Shown here: in pieces, positions 1 to 5,803 of the stretch
Layout of the letters: each line of letters begins with the position of its first letter
Position numbering within the stretch: the stretch's first letter is position 1
DNA from: PFJX01 sp964646585
Lineage (GTDB): Bacteria; Pseudomonadota; Gammaproteobacteria; Burkholderiales; Thiobacillaceae
NCBI GenBank assembly: GCA_964646585.1
Contig: CAZYEY010000259.1
Location: 1 to 7,116 of the forward strand
Length of the DNA: 7,116 bases
Direction: 5' to 3'
The notes under the pieces: generated by a model
Seen by the model: the letters and a program-made list of their open reading frames with translations, nothing else
Database searches by the model: none
Told to the model about the DNA's origin: nothing
Translations under genes and position numbers: made by a program

Positions 1-589
1 GCACTATCTGGCCCATGCCGGCAAGCCGGTGATCTGGCTGGCGCCCCATTTCGTCGGCCTCAACATCGGTGGCGTGCGGGTGACGGCGGAATACGCCCCC
101 ATCGTCTCCCTCTATGCCCGCATCAAGAATCCCCACATCGACCGGCTCATGCTCAACGCCCGCACCCGCTTCTGCCACGCCGACCAGCACTCGGAGATGT
201 TCTCCCGCCACGACGGCATCAAGCCGGTGATCCGCGCCATCCGCAAGGGGCTGCCCTTCTACTACCTGCCGGACATGGATTTTGGCCGCAAGGACGCCAT
301 CTTTTCTCCCTTCTTCGGCGTTCCGGCGGCCACGGTGACTGGCCTGTCCCGTATCGCCAGGGCCACCGGCGCCGTGGTAGTGCCCTGCGTCACCGGCCGG
401 GACGGCGCCGGCTACGTGGTCCGCTTCCATCCCGTCTGGGAGAACTTCCCCAGCGGCGACCTGGAAGCCGACACCCGGCGCATGAACGCCTTCATCGAGG
501 CGCGCATCCGGGAAATGCCGGAGCAATATTTCTGGTTGCACAAGCGTTTCAAGACCCGGCCCGAGGGAGAGGCCAGCCTGTATGAGTGA
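1..589 (+). CDS. LpxL/HtrB-type lipid acyltransferase, 5' partial
   Basis: Partial gene cut by the left edge; reading phase begins at base 2 and about 195 residues are visible. The family usually has about 290-300 residues, so roughly the first 100 are missing. LpxL/HtrB enzymes are inner-membrane proteins that transfer an acyl chain from acyl-ACP to a lipid A precursor. The visible part matches the family: the APHFVG block (catalytic His at 47-49), the YYLPDMDFGRKDAIF segment near 260-300 followed by PFFGVPAAT, and the C-terminal end QYFWLHKRFKTRP. The expected HX4D/E motif reads HX4N here, with Asn at 62-64. The stop overlaps the next gene by 8 nt. Start codons seen inside the frame, such as GTG at 29, are internal. 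Family assignment is solid. Whether the substrate is lipid A or another lysolipid such as an ornithine lipid cannot be told from sequence. Confidence 0.88.
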   Translation, partial: HYLAHAGKPVIWLAPHFVGLNIGGVRVTAEYAPIVSLYARIKNPHIDRLMLNARTRFCHADQHSEMFSRHDGIKPVIRAIRKGLPFYYLPDMDFGRKDAIFSPFFGVPAATVTGLSRIARATGAVVVPCVTGRDGAGYVVRFHPVWENFPSGDLEADTRRMNAFIEARIREMPEQYFWLHKRFKTRPEGEASLYE

Positions 590-1079
590 AATCGAGATCG
601 CCCCCCTACGCCTGGACGAGGCCGAGGCTCTGGTGGACCTGGCCGGCCGCATCTGGCGCGCCTGCTACCCCGGCATCATCAGCCCCGGCCAGATCGACTA
701 CATGCTGGCCCAGCGCTACAAGCCCGGCCTGGTGCGCCAGCTCCTGGCCCGGGGCGACCTGTGGCTCGCGGCCCGGGCGGAAGGCGTGCTGGTGGGCTTC
801 GCCCACGGCCACCCCCTGGAGGACGGCGACTTCAAGCTGGACAAGCTCTACGTGGACACGGCCCTGCAGCGCCATGGCATTGGTGGCCGGCTCATCGCCG
901 AGGTCGCCACCCGGGCCCGTCGGCATGGCTTCACCCGCCTGGTGCTGCGGGTGAACCGGCAAAACCAGCGGGCCATCGACGCCTACCTGAAGCACGGCTT
1001 CCAAGTGGCCACCCTGATCGTGGAGGACATCGGCGGAGGCTATGTCATGGACGACTACATCATGATCCGGAATCTATAG
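582..1079 (+). CDS. GNAT-family N-acetyltransferase
   Basis: A 165-residue single-domain GNAT protein, which would transfer an acetyl group from acetyl-CoA to an amine. The acetyl-CoA pyrophosphate loop (motif A, Q/R-x-x-G-x-G/A) is visible as Q96-R97-H98-G99-I100-G101, after the strand FKLDKLYVD and before the helix GGRLIAEVATRARRHG. The following strand LVLRVNRQN and helix RAIDAYLKHGF form the typical motif B region, with aromatic Tyr/Phe near the expected CoA-exit position. The ATG overlaps the stop of the acyltransferase gene by 8 nt and has a purine-rich GAGGGAGAGG at 563-572, so translation is probably coupled. Length is normal. The substrate cannot be inferred; small-molecule, protein N-terminal and antibiotic acetylation are all possible. 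It is cytoplasmic, with no signal peptide. Confidence 0.9.
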   Translation: MSEIEIAPLRLDEAEALVDLAGRIWRACYPGIISPGQIDYMLAQRYKPGLVRQLLARGDLWLAARAEGVLVGFAHGHPLEDGDFKLDKLYVDTALQRHGIGGRLIAEVATRARRHGFTRLVLRVNRQNQRAIDAYLKHGFQVATLIVEDIGGGYVMDDYIMIRNL

Positions 1080-1091
1080 ACGACAGCCACT

Positions 1092-1108
1092 TACAATGGC
1101 CTGGCCAT
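1092..1108 (+). promoter_or_regulatory. Possible -10 element with adjoining palindrome
   Basis: TACAAT at 1092-1097 matches the sigma-70 -10 consensus at five of six bases. It would start transcription near 1104, giving a 25-nt leader before the CoA-binding protein gene. No good -35 hexamer lies at 16-18 bp spacing. A perfect inverted repeat, ATGGCC-T-GGCCAT (1096-1108), overlaps the end of the -10 and the predicted start point, where an operator could sit. Both elements are short enough to occur by chance in GC-rich DNA. Confidence 0.25.
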
Positions 1109-1115
1109 CTCTATC

Positions 1116-1123
1116 AGGAGGAG
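1116..1123 (+). promoter_or_regulatory. Strong ribosome binding site fixing the start at 1129
   Basis: AGGAGGAG lies 5-7 nt before the ATG at 1129. It is the best Shine-Dalgarno sequence in the window. It decides in favour of 1129 over an in-frame ATG at 1096, which would lie upstream of this site and add residues not expected for the family. Confidence 0.8.
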
Positions 1124-1128
1124 ACCAC

Positions 1129-1545
1129 ATGCGCTTCCAGAACCCCGGACCCGAGGACATCAAGGCCCTGCTCACGCGGGTGAGGACCATCGCCGTGGTG
1201 GGCCTCTCGCCCAAGCCCGACCGGCCCAGCTTCGGCGTCTCCCAGGCCATGCAGAAGTTCGGCTACCGCATCGTGCCGGTACGCCCCGCGGTGGATCAGG
1301 TGCTGGGCGAGAAGGCCTACGCCCGCCTGGCCGACATCCCCTTTCCCGTGGATCTGGTGGATGTGTTCCGGGAGGCCGCCGCCATTCCCGGCATCGTGGA
1401 CGAGTGCCTGGCCATCAACGCCCCGGCCATCTGGATCCAGGAGGGCATCGTCCACGAGGAGGCGGCGGAAGCCGCCCGGGAGGCGGGCATGTGCGTGGTC
1501 ATGGACCGCTGCATCTTCAAGGACTACGTGGCGCTGATGGGCTGA
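1129..1545 (+). CDS. CoA-binding protein, YccU-like (CoA_binding_2)
   Basis: A 138-residue Rossmann-fold protein of the CoA-binding family that includes E. coli YccU, related to the CoA-binding domain of succinyl-CoA synthetase alpha and acetyl-CoA synthetase (ADP-forming). Visible features are the first strand and nucleotide loop TIAVVGLSPKPDRPS (residues 20-34), the strand YRIVPVRP, VDLVDVFR in the middle, and the late WIQEGI and MDRCIFKDY segments. Full domain length is present with no catalytic partner fused, as usual for this family. The cellular role of the family is not established; CoA binding is known for the fold and inferred here. The next gene begins 3 nt after this stop, so the two are probably cotranscribed. 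The start is supported by the ribosome binding site at 1116-1123. Confidence 0.9.
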   Translation: MRFQNPGPEDIKALLTRVRTIAVVGLSPKPDRPSFGVSQAMQKFGYRIVPVRPAVDQVLGEKAYARLADIPFPVDLVDVFREAAAIPGIVDECLAINAPAIWIQEGIVHEEAAEAAREAGMCVVMDRCIFKDYVALMG

Positions 1546-1548
1546 ACC

Positions 1549-2031
1549 TTGGATCTGGAAACCTGGGAGCTCCTATCCTACGTGGTCACGGTGGTGGGTC
1601 TGCCCTTCGCCATCGGGGTCTTCCTCTTCGAGCAGCGCAAGGAGCGGGAGAACGAGGAGGAGGCCACCTGGCAGCAACTGTCCGATGCCTACATCGATTT
1701 CCTGGAAGTGGTGCTGGCCAATCCGGACCTGAAGCTGCGCAGCCAGGCCTCCACCCCGGACCTGACCGACGAGCAGCGGGAACGCATGTGGGTCATCTTC
1801 GACATGCTCATCTCCCTTTTCGAGCGGGCCTATCTGTTGGTCTGGGAGCCGGACATGAGCGAGAAGCAACTCCGCCGCTGGCACTCCTGGGAGGATTACA
1901 TGCGCGAGTGGTGCCAGCGGGAGGATTTCCGCGCTCGCCTGCCCGACCTGCTGCGGGGCGAGGATCCGGACTTCGCCCATTACATCCTGCGCCTGGCCCA
2001 GGAAGAGACATGCCCTCCGTCTACGACCTGA
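1549..2031 (+). CDS. Small membrane-anchored protein of unknown function
   Basis: A 160-residue protein that I cannot name. Residues about 6-26 (LLSYVVTVVGLPFAIGVFLF) form one hydrophobic segment, probably a membrane anchor. A charged stretch rich in Glu and Arg follows at once (EQRKERENEEEA), so the rest probably lies in the cytoplasm by the positive-inside rule. The remainder looks helical and acidic, with Trp-rich segments such as RRWHSWEDYMREW. The start is TTG at 1549: the preceding gene stops in the same frame one codon earlier, so no upstream start exists, and starting later would cut the hydrophobic segment. No clear ribosome binding site is seen, and the 3-nt gap suggests coupling to the CoA-binding protein gene. 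Its 3' end overlaps the phosphatidyltransferase gene by 22 nt, which suggests linked expression with a membrane lipid enzyme. Confidence 0.8.
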   Translation: MDLETWELLSYVVTVVGLPFAIGVFLFEQRKERENEEEATWQQLSDAYIDFLEVVLANPDLKLRSQASTPDLTDEQRERMWVIFDMLISLFERAYLLVWEPDMSEKQLRRWHSWEDYMREWCQREDFRARLPDLLRGEDPDFAHYILRLAQEETCPPSTT

Positions 2032-2618
2032 AGCCCGCCTTCCAGGGGCTGTTGCGCCCCATCGTCAAAGGTCTTGCCCGGTCCGGCGTCACCGCCAATC
2101 AGGTGACCGTGGCGGCCATGCTGTTGTCACTGGCCACCGGCGCGGCCATTGCCCTGGCGCCGGAGCGCTCCGGCCTGCTGCTGCTCCTGCCCCCCGTCCT
2201 GCTCCTGCGCATGGCCCTCAACGCCATCGATGGCATGCTGGCCCGGGAACACGATCAGAAGACCCACCTGGGGGCGTTGCTCAACGAACTGGGCGACGTG
2301 ATCTCCGACGCCGCCCTTTATCTGCCCCTGGCCCTGGTGCCCGGGTTCCCGGCGCCGCTGGTGGTCCTCATCGTGCTGGGCGCGGCCCTGAGCGAAATGG
2401 CCGGGGTGCTCACCCAGACCCTGGGCGCCTGCCGCCGCTACGACGGCCCCATGGGCAAGAGCGACCGGGCCTTCGTCTTCGGCGCCATCGGCCTGGCTCT
2501 GGGCCTGGGCCTGCCCGGCGGGGCCTGGCTCAACCCGGTCCTGGGCATCGTCCTGCTGCTGCTGGTCTGGACCGTGGCCAACCGGGCCCGGCGCGGCCTG
2601 GCGGAATCGGCCCATTAA
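2010..2618 (+). CDS. CDP-alcohol phosphatidyltransferase, YnbA-like
   Basis: A 202-residue integral membrane enzyme of the CDP-alcohol phosphatidyltransferase family, which joins a CDP-linked lipid such as CDP-diacylglycerol to an alcohol. The signature D-x2-DG-x2-AR-x8-G-x3-D-x3-D appears at residues 71-96 as N71-x2-D74-G75-x2-A78-R79-x8-G88-x3-N92-x3-D96, so the first and third Asp are Asn. Hydrophobic stretches at about 33-51, 55-70, 100-130 and 155-190 fit a multi-pass protein. The N-terminal YDLKPAFQGLLRP and the GPMGKSDRAFVFG block resemble, from memory, E. coli YnbA rather than PgsA or PssA. The ATG has AGGAAGAG at 2000-2007 and lies inside the preceding gene. A longer frame reaching back to 1404 is out-of-frame readthrough of upstream genes. 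The acceptor alcohol is unknown. No CDP-diacylglycerol synthase gene is seen beside it, unlike E. coli ynbAB. Confidence 0.88.
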   Translation: MPSVYDLKPAFQGLLRPIVKGLARSGVTANQVTVAAMLLSLATGAAIALAPERSGLLLLLPPVLLLRMALNAIDGMLAREHDQKTHLGALLNELGDVISDAALYLPLALVPGFPAPLVVLIVLGAALSEMAGVLTQTLGACRRYDGPMGKSDRAFVFGAIGLALGLGLPGGAWLNPVLGIVLLLLVWTVANRARRGLAESAH

Positions 2619-2639
2619 CCAGGGGGGCGGCAAGTGCCC

Positions 2640-2652
2640 GATAATGCCGGCA
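2640..2652 (+). promoter_or_regulatory. Possible -10 element for a leaderless dapF transcript
   Basis: GATAAT at 2640-2645 matches five of six bases of the -10 consensus. With the usual six bases between -10 and start point, transcription would begin exactly at the A of the dapF ATG (2652), giving a leaderless mRNA. The best -35-like hexamer is TTAACC at 2615-2620, with a long 19-bp spacer, so support from the -35 is weak. A similar arrangement precedes trmL on the other strand. Confidence 0.35.
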
Positions 2653-3482
2653 TGAGACTCCCGTTCACCAAGATGCAGGGCGCCGGCAACGATTTCGTCG
2701 TGCTCGATGGCGTCAGCCGCCCCATCGACATGGGCCCGGACCAATACCGGGCTATCGCCGACCGCCATTTCGGCGTGGGCTGCGACCAGATCCTGCTGGT
2801 GCAGCCGCCCACCCGGCCCGACACGGATTTCCGCTACCGCATCTTCAACGCCGACGGCGGCGAGGTGCAGCAGTGCGGCAACGGCGCCCGGTGCTTCGTC
2901 CGCTTCGTCCACGAGAAGGGGCTCACCCCCAAGCGGGAAATCCGGGTCGAGACCGCCTCCGGCATCATCGTGCCCAAACTGGAGGCGGACGGCCGGGTCA
3001 CCGTGGACATGGGCCCACCCCGTTTCGAGCCCGCCGGGATTCCCTTCGACGCCCCGGAACGGCGGACAACCTACCCGCTGGAAGTAGCCGGCCGGATCCT
3101 GGAAATCTCCGCCCTGTCCATGGGCAATCCCCACGCCGTATGGCTCGTGGACGACGTGGACACGGCCCCCGTGGCGGAGCTGGGGCCCCTCATCGAACAC
3201 CATCCCCGTTTCCCGCAGCGGGTCAACGCCGGCTTCCTGCAAATCGTCAGCCGGGAGGAAGTCCGCCTGCGGGTCTTCGAGCGGGGCAGTGGCGAGACCC
3301 TGGCCTGTGGCACCGGCGCCTGCGCCGCCGCCGTCGCCGGCATGACCCGGGGCCTGCTGGACGCCGCCGTCAGCGTCCACACCCGGGGCGGCGACCTCAC
3401 CATCCGCTGGGCCGGCGAGGGCCAGTCCGTGTTCCTCACCGGCCCGGCCGTCACCGTCTTCGAAGGCGAGATCGACCTCTGA
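2652..3482 (+). CDS. dapF: Diaminopimelate epimerase DapF
   Basis: Converts LL-2,6-diaminopimelate to the meso form, the direct precursor for lysine and for peptidoglycan cross-linking, in the cytoplasm and without a cofactor. The 276-residue protein has both halves of the epimerase: N-terminal FTKMQGAGNDFVVLD, the first catalytic cysteine C75 in QQCGNGARC, and the second, C219, in LACGTGACAAA. The substrate-contact segments SMGNPHAV and FERGSGET are also intact. Length is close to E. coli DapF (274). The ATG at 2652 fits the family N-terminus. A GTG at 2634, preceded by the purine-rich AGGGGG at 2621-2626, would add six residues and is a real alternative. It lies 33 bp after the phosphatidyltransferase stop and 18 bp before the DUF484 gene. 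The order dapF-DUF484-xerC is shared with many gamma- and betaproteobacteria. Confidence 0.97.
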   Translation: MRLPFTKMQGAGNDFVVLDGVSRPIDMGPDQYRAIADRHFGVGCDQILLVQPPTRPDTDFRYRIFNADGGEVQQCGNGARCFVRFVHEKGLTPKREIRVETASGIIVPKLEADGRVTVDMGPPRFEPAGIPFDAPERRTTYPLEVAGRILEISALSMGNPHAVWLVDDVDTAPVAELGPLIEHHPRFPQRVNAGFLQIVSREEVRLRVFERGSGETLACGTGACAAAVAGMTRGLLDAAVSVHTRGGDLTIRWAGEGQSVFLTGPAVTVFEGEIDL

Positions 3483-3500
3483 TTTCCACGAGAATCCTCC

Positions 3501-4148
3501 ATGAACATCACCCCCGAACAGATCGCCGAATTCCTCAAGCTCAACCCGGATTTCTTCGTCGGCCATCCCGAGCTCCTCACCGACATCACCGTGCCCCATC
3601 CCTACAGCGGCCAGGCCATCTCCCTGGGTGAGCGTCAGGTGCTGGCCCTGCGCGACAAGTCACGGGGCCTGGAATTGAAGCTGCGGGAGTTCATCCAGTT
3701 CGCCGAGGAGAACGACGCCATCGGCGACAAGCTGCACAAGCTTTCCCTGGGGCTCATGCGCGCCCGCAGCCTGGAGGCGGTCTTCCAGTCCCTGAATCTG
3801 TCCCTGTCGGAAAGCTTTGCCGTGCCCCACGCCGCCGTCCGTGTATGGGCCGACAACGCCCCGGCCCTGGCCGAGTTCGCCCCGGTGAGCACGGATGTGA
3901 AGGTGTTGATGACCGGCCTCACCCAGCCCCGTTGCGGGTTCGAGGTACCCGAGGAGGTGCGTGGCTGGTTCGGCGCCGCGGGCGCCAACCTGAAGTCCTT
4001 CGCCCTGGCCCCCCTGCGGGAGGACAAGCTGAACGGCCTCTTGGTGCTGGCCTCGGAGGACGCGAAACGCTTCTATCCGGAGATGGGTACCCTGTATCTG
4101 TCCTGGCTCGCGGAATTGTCCGGCGCGGCCGTATCCCGTTTTCTGTAG
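3501..4148 (+). CDS. DUF484 family protein, YigA-like
   Basis: A 215-residue cytoplasmic protein of the DUF484 family (E. coli YigA). The N-terminus ITPEQIAEFLKLNPDFF and the following HPELL...VPHP are the family hallmark. A helical, probably coiled-coil stretch follows at about residues 45-90 (VLALRDKSRGLELKLREFI). The C-terminal half, about 95-213, looks like a GAF-type sensor domain, ending in FYPEMGTLYLSWLAELSG. No enzymatic residues are evident and the function is unknown. Its constant place between dapF and xerC suggests a link with cell-wall or chromosome-segregation functions, but this is inference from context only. The ATG has only a weak GAGAA at 3490-3494. The xerC start follows its stop by 2 nt, so translational coupling is likely. 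Confidence 0.92.
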   Translation: MNITPEQIAEFLKLNPDFFVGHPELLTDITVPHPYSGQAISLGERQVLALRDKSRGLELKLREFIQFAEENDAIGDKLHKLSLGLMRARSLEAVFQSLNLSLSESFAVPHAAVRVWADNAPALAEFAPVSTDVKVLMTGLTQPRCGFEVPEEVRGWFGAAGANLKSFALAPLREDKLNGLLVLASEDAKRFYPEMGTLYLSWLAELSGAAVSRFL

Positions 4149-4150
4149 CG

Positions 4151-5041
4151 ATGGCCGAAGAAGACGCCCTCTCCCGGCCCATCGCCGACTTCCTCGCCCA
4201 CCTGACGGCGCGCCACTACAGCCCCGACACCGTCGCCACCTACGCCATCGACCTCGCCCACCTGTTGGAACGGGTGGGGGAGCAACTGCCCGCGAAACTC
4301 GGCGCCCACGACATCCGCCGCGCCCTGGCTGGCCTCCACGGCGCGGGCCATAAGGCCAAGACCCTGGCCCGCACCCTGTCCGCCTGGCGCAGCTTCTTCC
4401 ACTACCTGGCCCGCCAGGGAGCGGTGGAGGCCAATCCCTGCCTGGGCCTGCGTCCGCCCAAGGGGGAGAAGAAACTGCCCAACGTCCTCTCCGTGGATGA
4501 GATGGCCCACCTCCTGGAACACCCGGGGGAGGACGTCTGGTCCCGGCGCGACGCAGCCATGTTCGAGCTCATGTATTCCTCCGGCCTGCGCCGGGCGGAA
4601 CTCATCGGCCTCGACCTGGGGGACGTGGACAAGGCCGCCGCGGAGGTAAAGGTGACCGGCAAGGGATCCAAGTCCCGGGTGGTGCCCGTAGGCAGCCGGG
4701 CCCTGGCGGCCCTGGAAAACTGGCTGGCAGCACGCGACGCCGTGGCGAAAGACCCACATGCCCTGTTCGTCGGCGCCCGGGGCGCCCGCATCTCCCCGGC
4801 CACGCTGGCCGTGGCCCTGAAGCGCCTGGCCCAGCGCCAGGGCATCACCGCCCACGTCCATCCCCACGCCTTGCGCCATGCCTTCGCCAGCCACGTGCTG
4901 CAATCGTCGGGGGACCTGCGGGCGGTGCAGGAGATGCTGGGCCACGCCAGCCTGTCCACCACCCAGGTGTACACCCATCTGGATTTCCAACGTCTGGCCC
5001 GGGTGTATGACCAGGCCCATCCGAGGGCGAAGAAGAAGTGA
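4151..5041 (+). CDS. xerC: Tyrosine recombinase XerC
   Basis: Site-specific recombinase that works with XerD at the dif site near the replication terminus to resolve chromosome dimers. The 296-residue protein (E. coli XerC has 298) has the N-terminal SAM-like DNA-binding domain at about 10-95 and the catalytic domain at about 110-290. All catalytic residues are visible: R147 in SSGLRRAEL, K171 in TGKGSKSR, H239 and R242 in HPHALRHAFASH, H265 in LGHASLSTTQ and nucleophile Y274 in VYTHLD. The ATG at 4151 follows the DUF484 stop by 2 nt and has no ribosome binding site of its own, pointing to coupled translation. The place after dapF and DUF484 separates XerC from XerD and from phage or integron integrases. 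The gene ends 2 bp from the oppositely directed ubiE. No dif-like site is seen in the window. Confidence 0.97.
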   Translation: MAEEDALSRPIADFLAHLTARHYSPDTVATYAIDLAHLLERVGEQLPAKLGAHDIRRALAGLHGAGHKAKTLARTLSAWRSFFHYLARQGAVEANPCLGLRPPKGEKKLPNVLSVDEMAHLLEHPGEDVWSRRDAAMFELMYSSGLRRAELIGLDLGDVDKAAAEVKVTGKGSKSRVVPVGSRALAALENWLAARDAVAKDPHALFVGARGARISPATLAVALKRLAQRQGITAHVHPHALRHAFASHVLQSSGDLRAVQEMLGHASLSTTQVYTHLDFQRLARVYDQAHPRAKKK

Positions 5042-5043
5042 GG

Positions 5044-5784
5044 TTAAACCTTGTATCCCAGGTGTAGGGCCACCACCCCGGCGGTCAGGTTGAAGTAGTC
5101 CACCTTCTGGAAGCCCGCGTCTTCCATCATGGCCTTGAGGGTCTCCTGGTCCGGGTGCATGCGGATGGATTCGGCCAGGTAGCGGTAGCTTTCGGCGTCC
5201 TGGGTCACGGCCTGGCCCATGCGCGGCAGCATCTGGAAGGAATAGAGGTCGTAGAGGGGTTGCAGCGGCTTCCAGACCCTGGAGAACTCCAGCACCATGA
5301 GCTTGCCGCCTGGCTTGAGCACCCGGCGCATCTCGACCAGGGCGTCTTCCTTGTGGGTCATGTTGCGCAGGCCAAAGGCCACGGTGACCAGGTCGAAGTA
5401 GTCGCGGGGAAAAGGCAGCTTCTCGGCATCGCACTGGGCCACGGGCAGCATGAGCCCCTTGTCCAGCATCCGATCCCGGCCCACGCCGAGCATGGAGCCG
5501 TTGATATCGGTGAGCCAGACTTCTCCTGTAGGGCCGGTTTCCTCCGCCAGCAGGCGGGCGATGTCGCCGGTGCCGCCAGCGATGTCCAGCACCTTCTGGC
5601 CCGGGCGCAGACGGGCGTGCAGGGCCAGGAAACGCTTCCAGACCCGGTGCAGGCCCATGGACATGAGGTCGTTCATCACGTCGTAGCGGTTGGCCACGGA
5701 GTGGAATACCTCGGCCACTTTCCGGGCCTTCTCTTCCTCGGCGACAGTTTTGAAGCCGAAGTGGGTTTGCTTGTTTTCGCTCAC
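5044..5784 (-). CDS. ubiE: Ubiquinone/menaquinone C-methyltransferase UbiE
   Basis: SAM-dependent methyltransferase that methylates the benzoquinol ring in ubiquinone synthesis and demethylmenaquinol in menaquinone synthesis. The 246-residue protein (E. coli 251) starts with the typical THFGFKTV and AEVFHSVANRYDVMNDLMS. The SAM-binding motif I is VLDIAGGTGD at residues 65-74, followed by the ribose-binding acidic loop LTDIN (D93). Later hallmarks are VAFGLRNMT, RRVLKPGGKLMVLEFS and the C-terminal NLTAGVVALHLGYK. The start is GTG at 5782-5784 in genomic orientation; the family N-terminus supports it, although the ribosome binding site is poor. It lies 19 bp downstream of yggX and is probably cotranscribed with it. 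Which quinone it serves cannot be decided from this window. Confidence 0.97.
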   Translation of the reverse strand: MSENKQTHFGFKTVAEEEKARKVAEVFHSVANRYDVMNDLMSMGLHRVWKRFLALHARLRPGQKVLDIAGGTGDIARLLAEETGPTGEVWLTDINGSMLGVGRDRMLDKGLMLPVAQCDAEKLPFPRDYFDLVTVAFGLRNMTHKEDALVEMRRVLKPGGKLMVLEFSRVWKPLQPLYDLYSFQMLPRMGQAVTQDAESYRYLAESIRMHPDQETLKAMMEDAGFQKVDYFNLTAGVVALHLGYKV

Positions 5785-5803
5785 GGCGGGCTCGGCTCGC
5801 GGA

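Noticed and set aside
1404..2009. Upstream extension of the phosphatidyltransferase frame back to 1404
   Set aside because: This part is the out-of-frame reading of the CoA-binding and membrane-protein genes. Its Gly/Arg/His-rich composition is unlike the enzyme, and a good ribosome binding site precedes 2010.
2127..3599. 490-codon open frame on the minus strand opposite the phosphatidyltransferase, dapF and the start of the DUF484 gene
   Set aside because: It is antisense to strongly recognised genes. Its translation is a low-complexity mix of Gly, Ala, Asp, Glu and His typical of GC-rich shadow frames, and no domain is visible.
4151..5041. Tyrosine recombinase as a sign of an integrated element or integron
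   Set aside because: Length, motifs and the dapF-DUF484-xerC order identify the chromosomal housekeeping XerC. There are no attachment-site repeats, tRNA target or cargo genes nearby.
4073..5434. 453-codon minus-strand frame across xerC and part of ubiE
   Set aside because: It is a shadow of xerC and an out-of-frame reading of ubiE, both certain genes. The composition is repetitive Gly/Gln/Arg/Pro without a recognisable fold.
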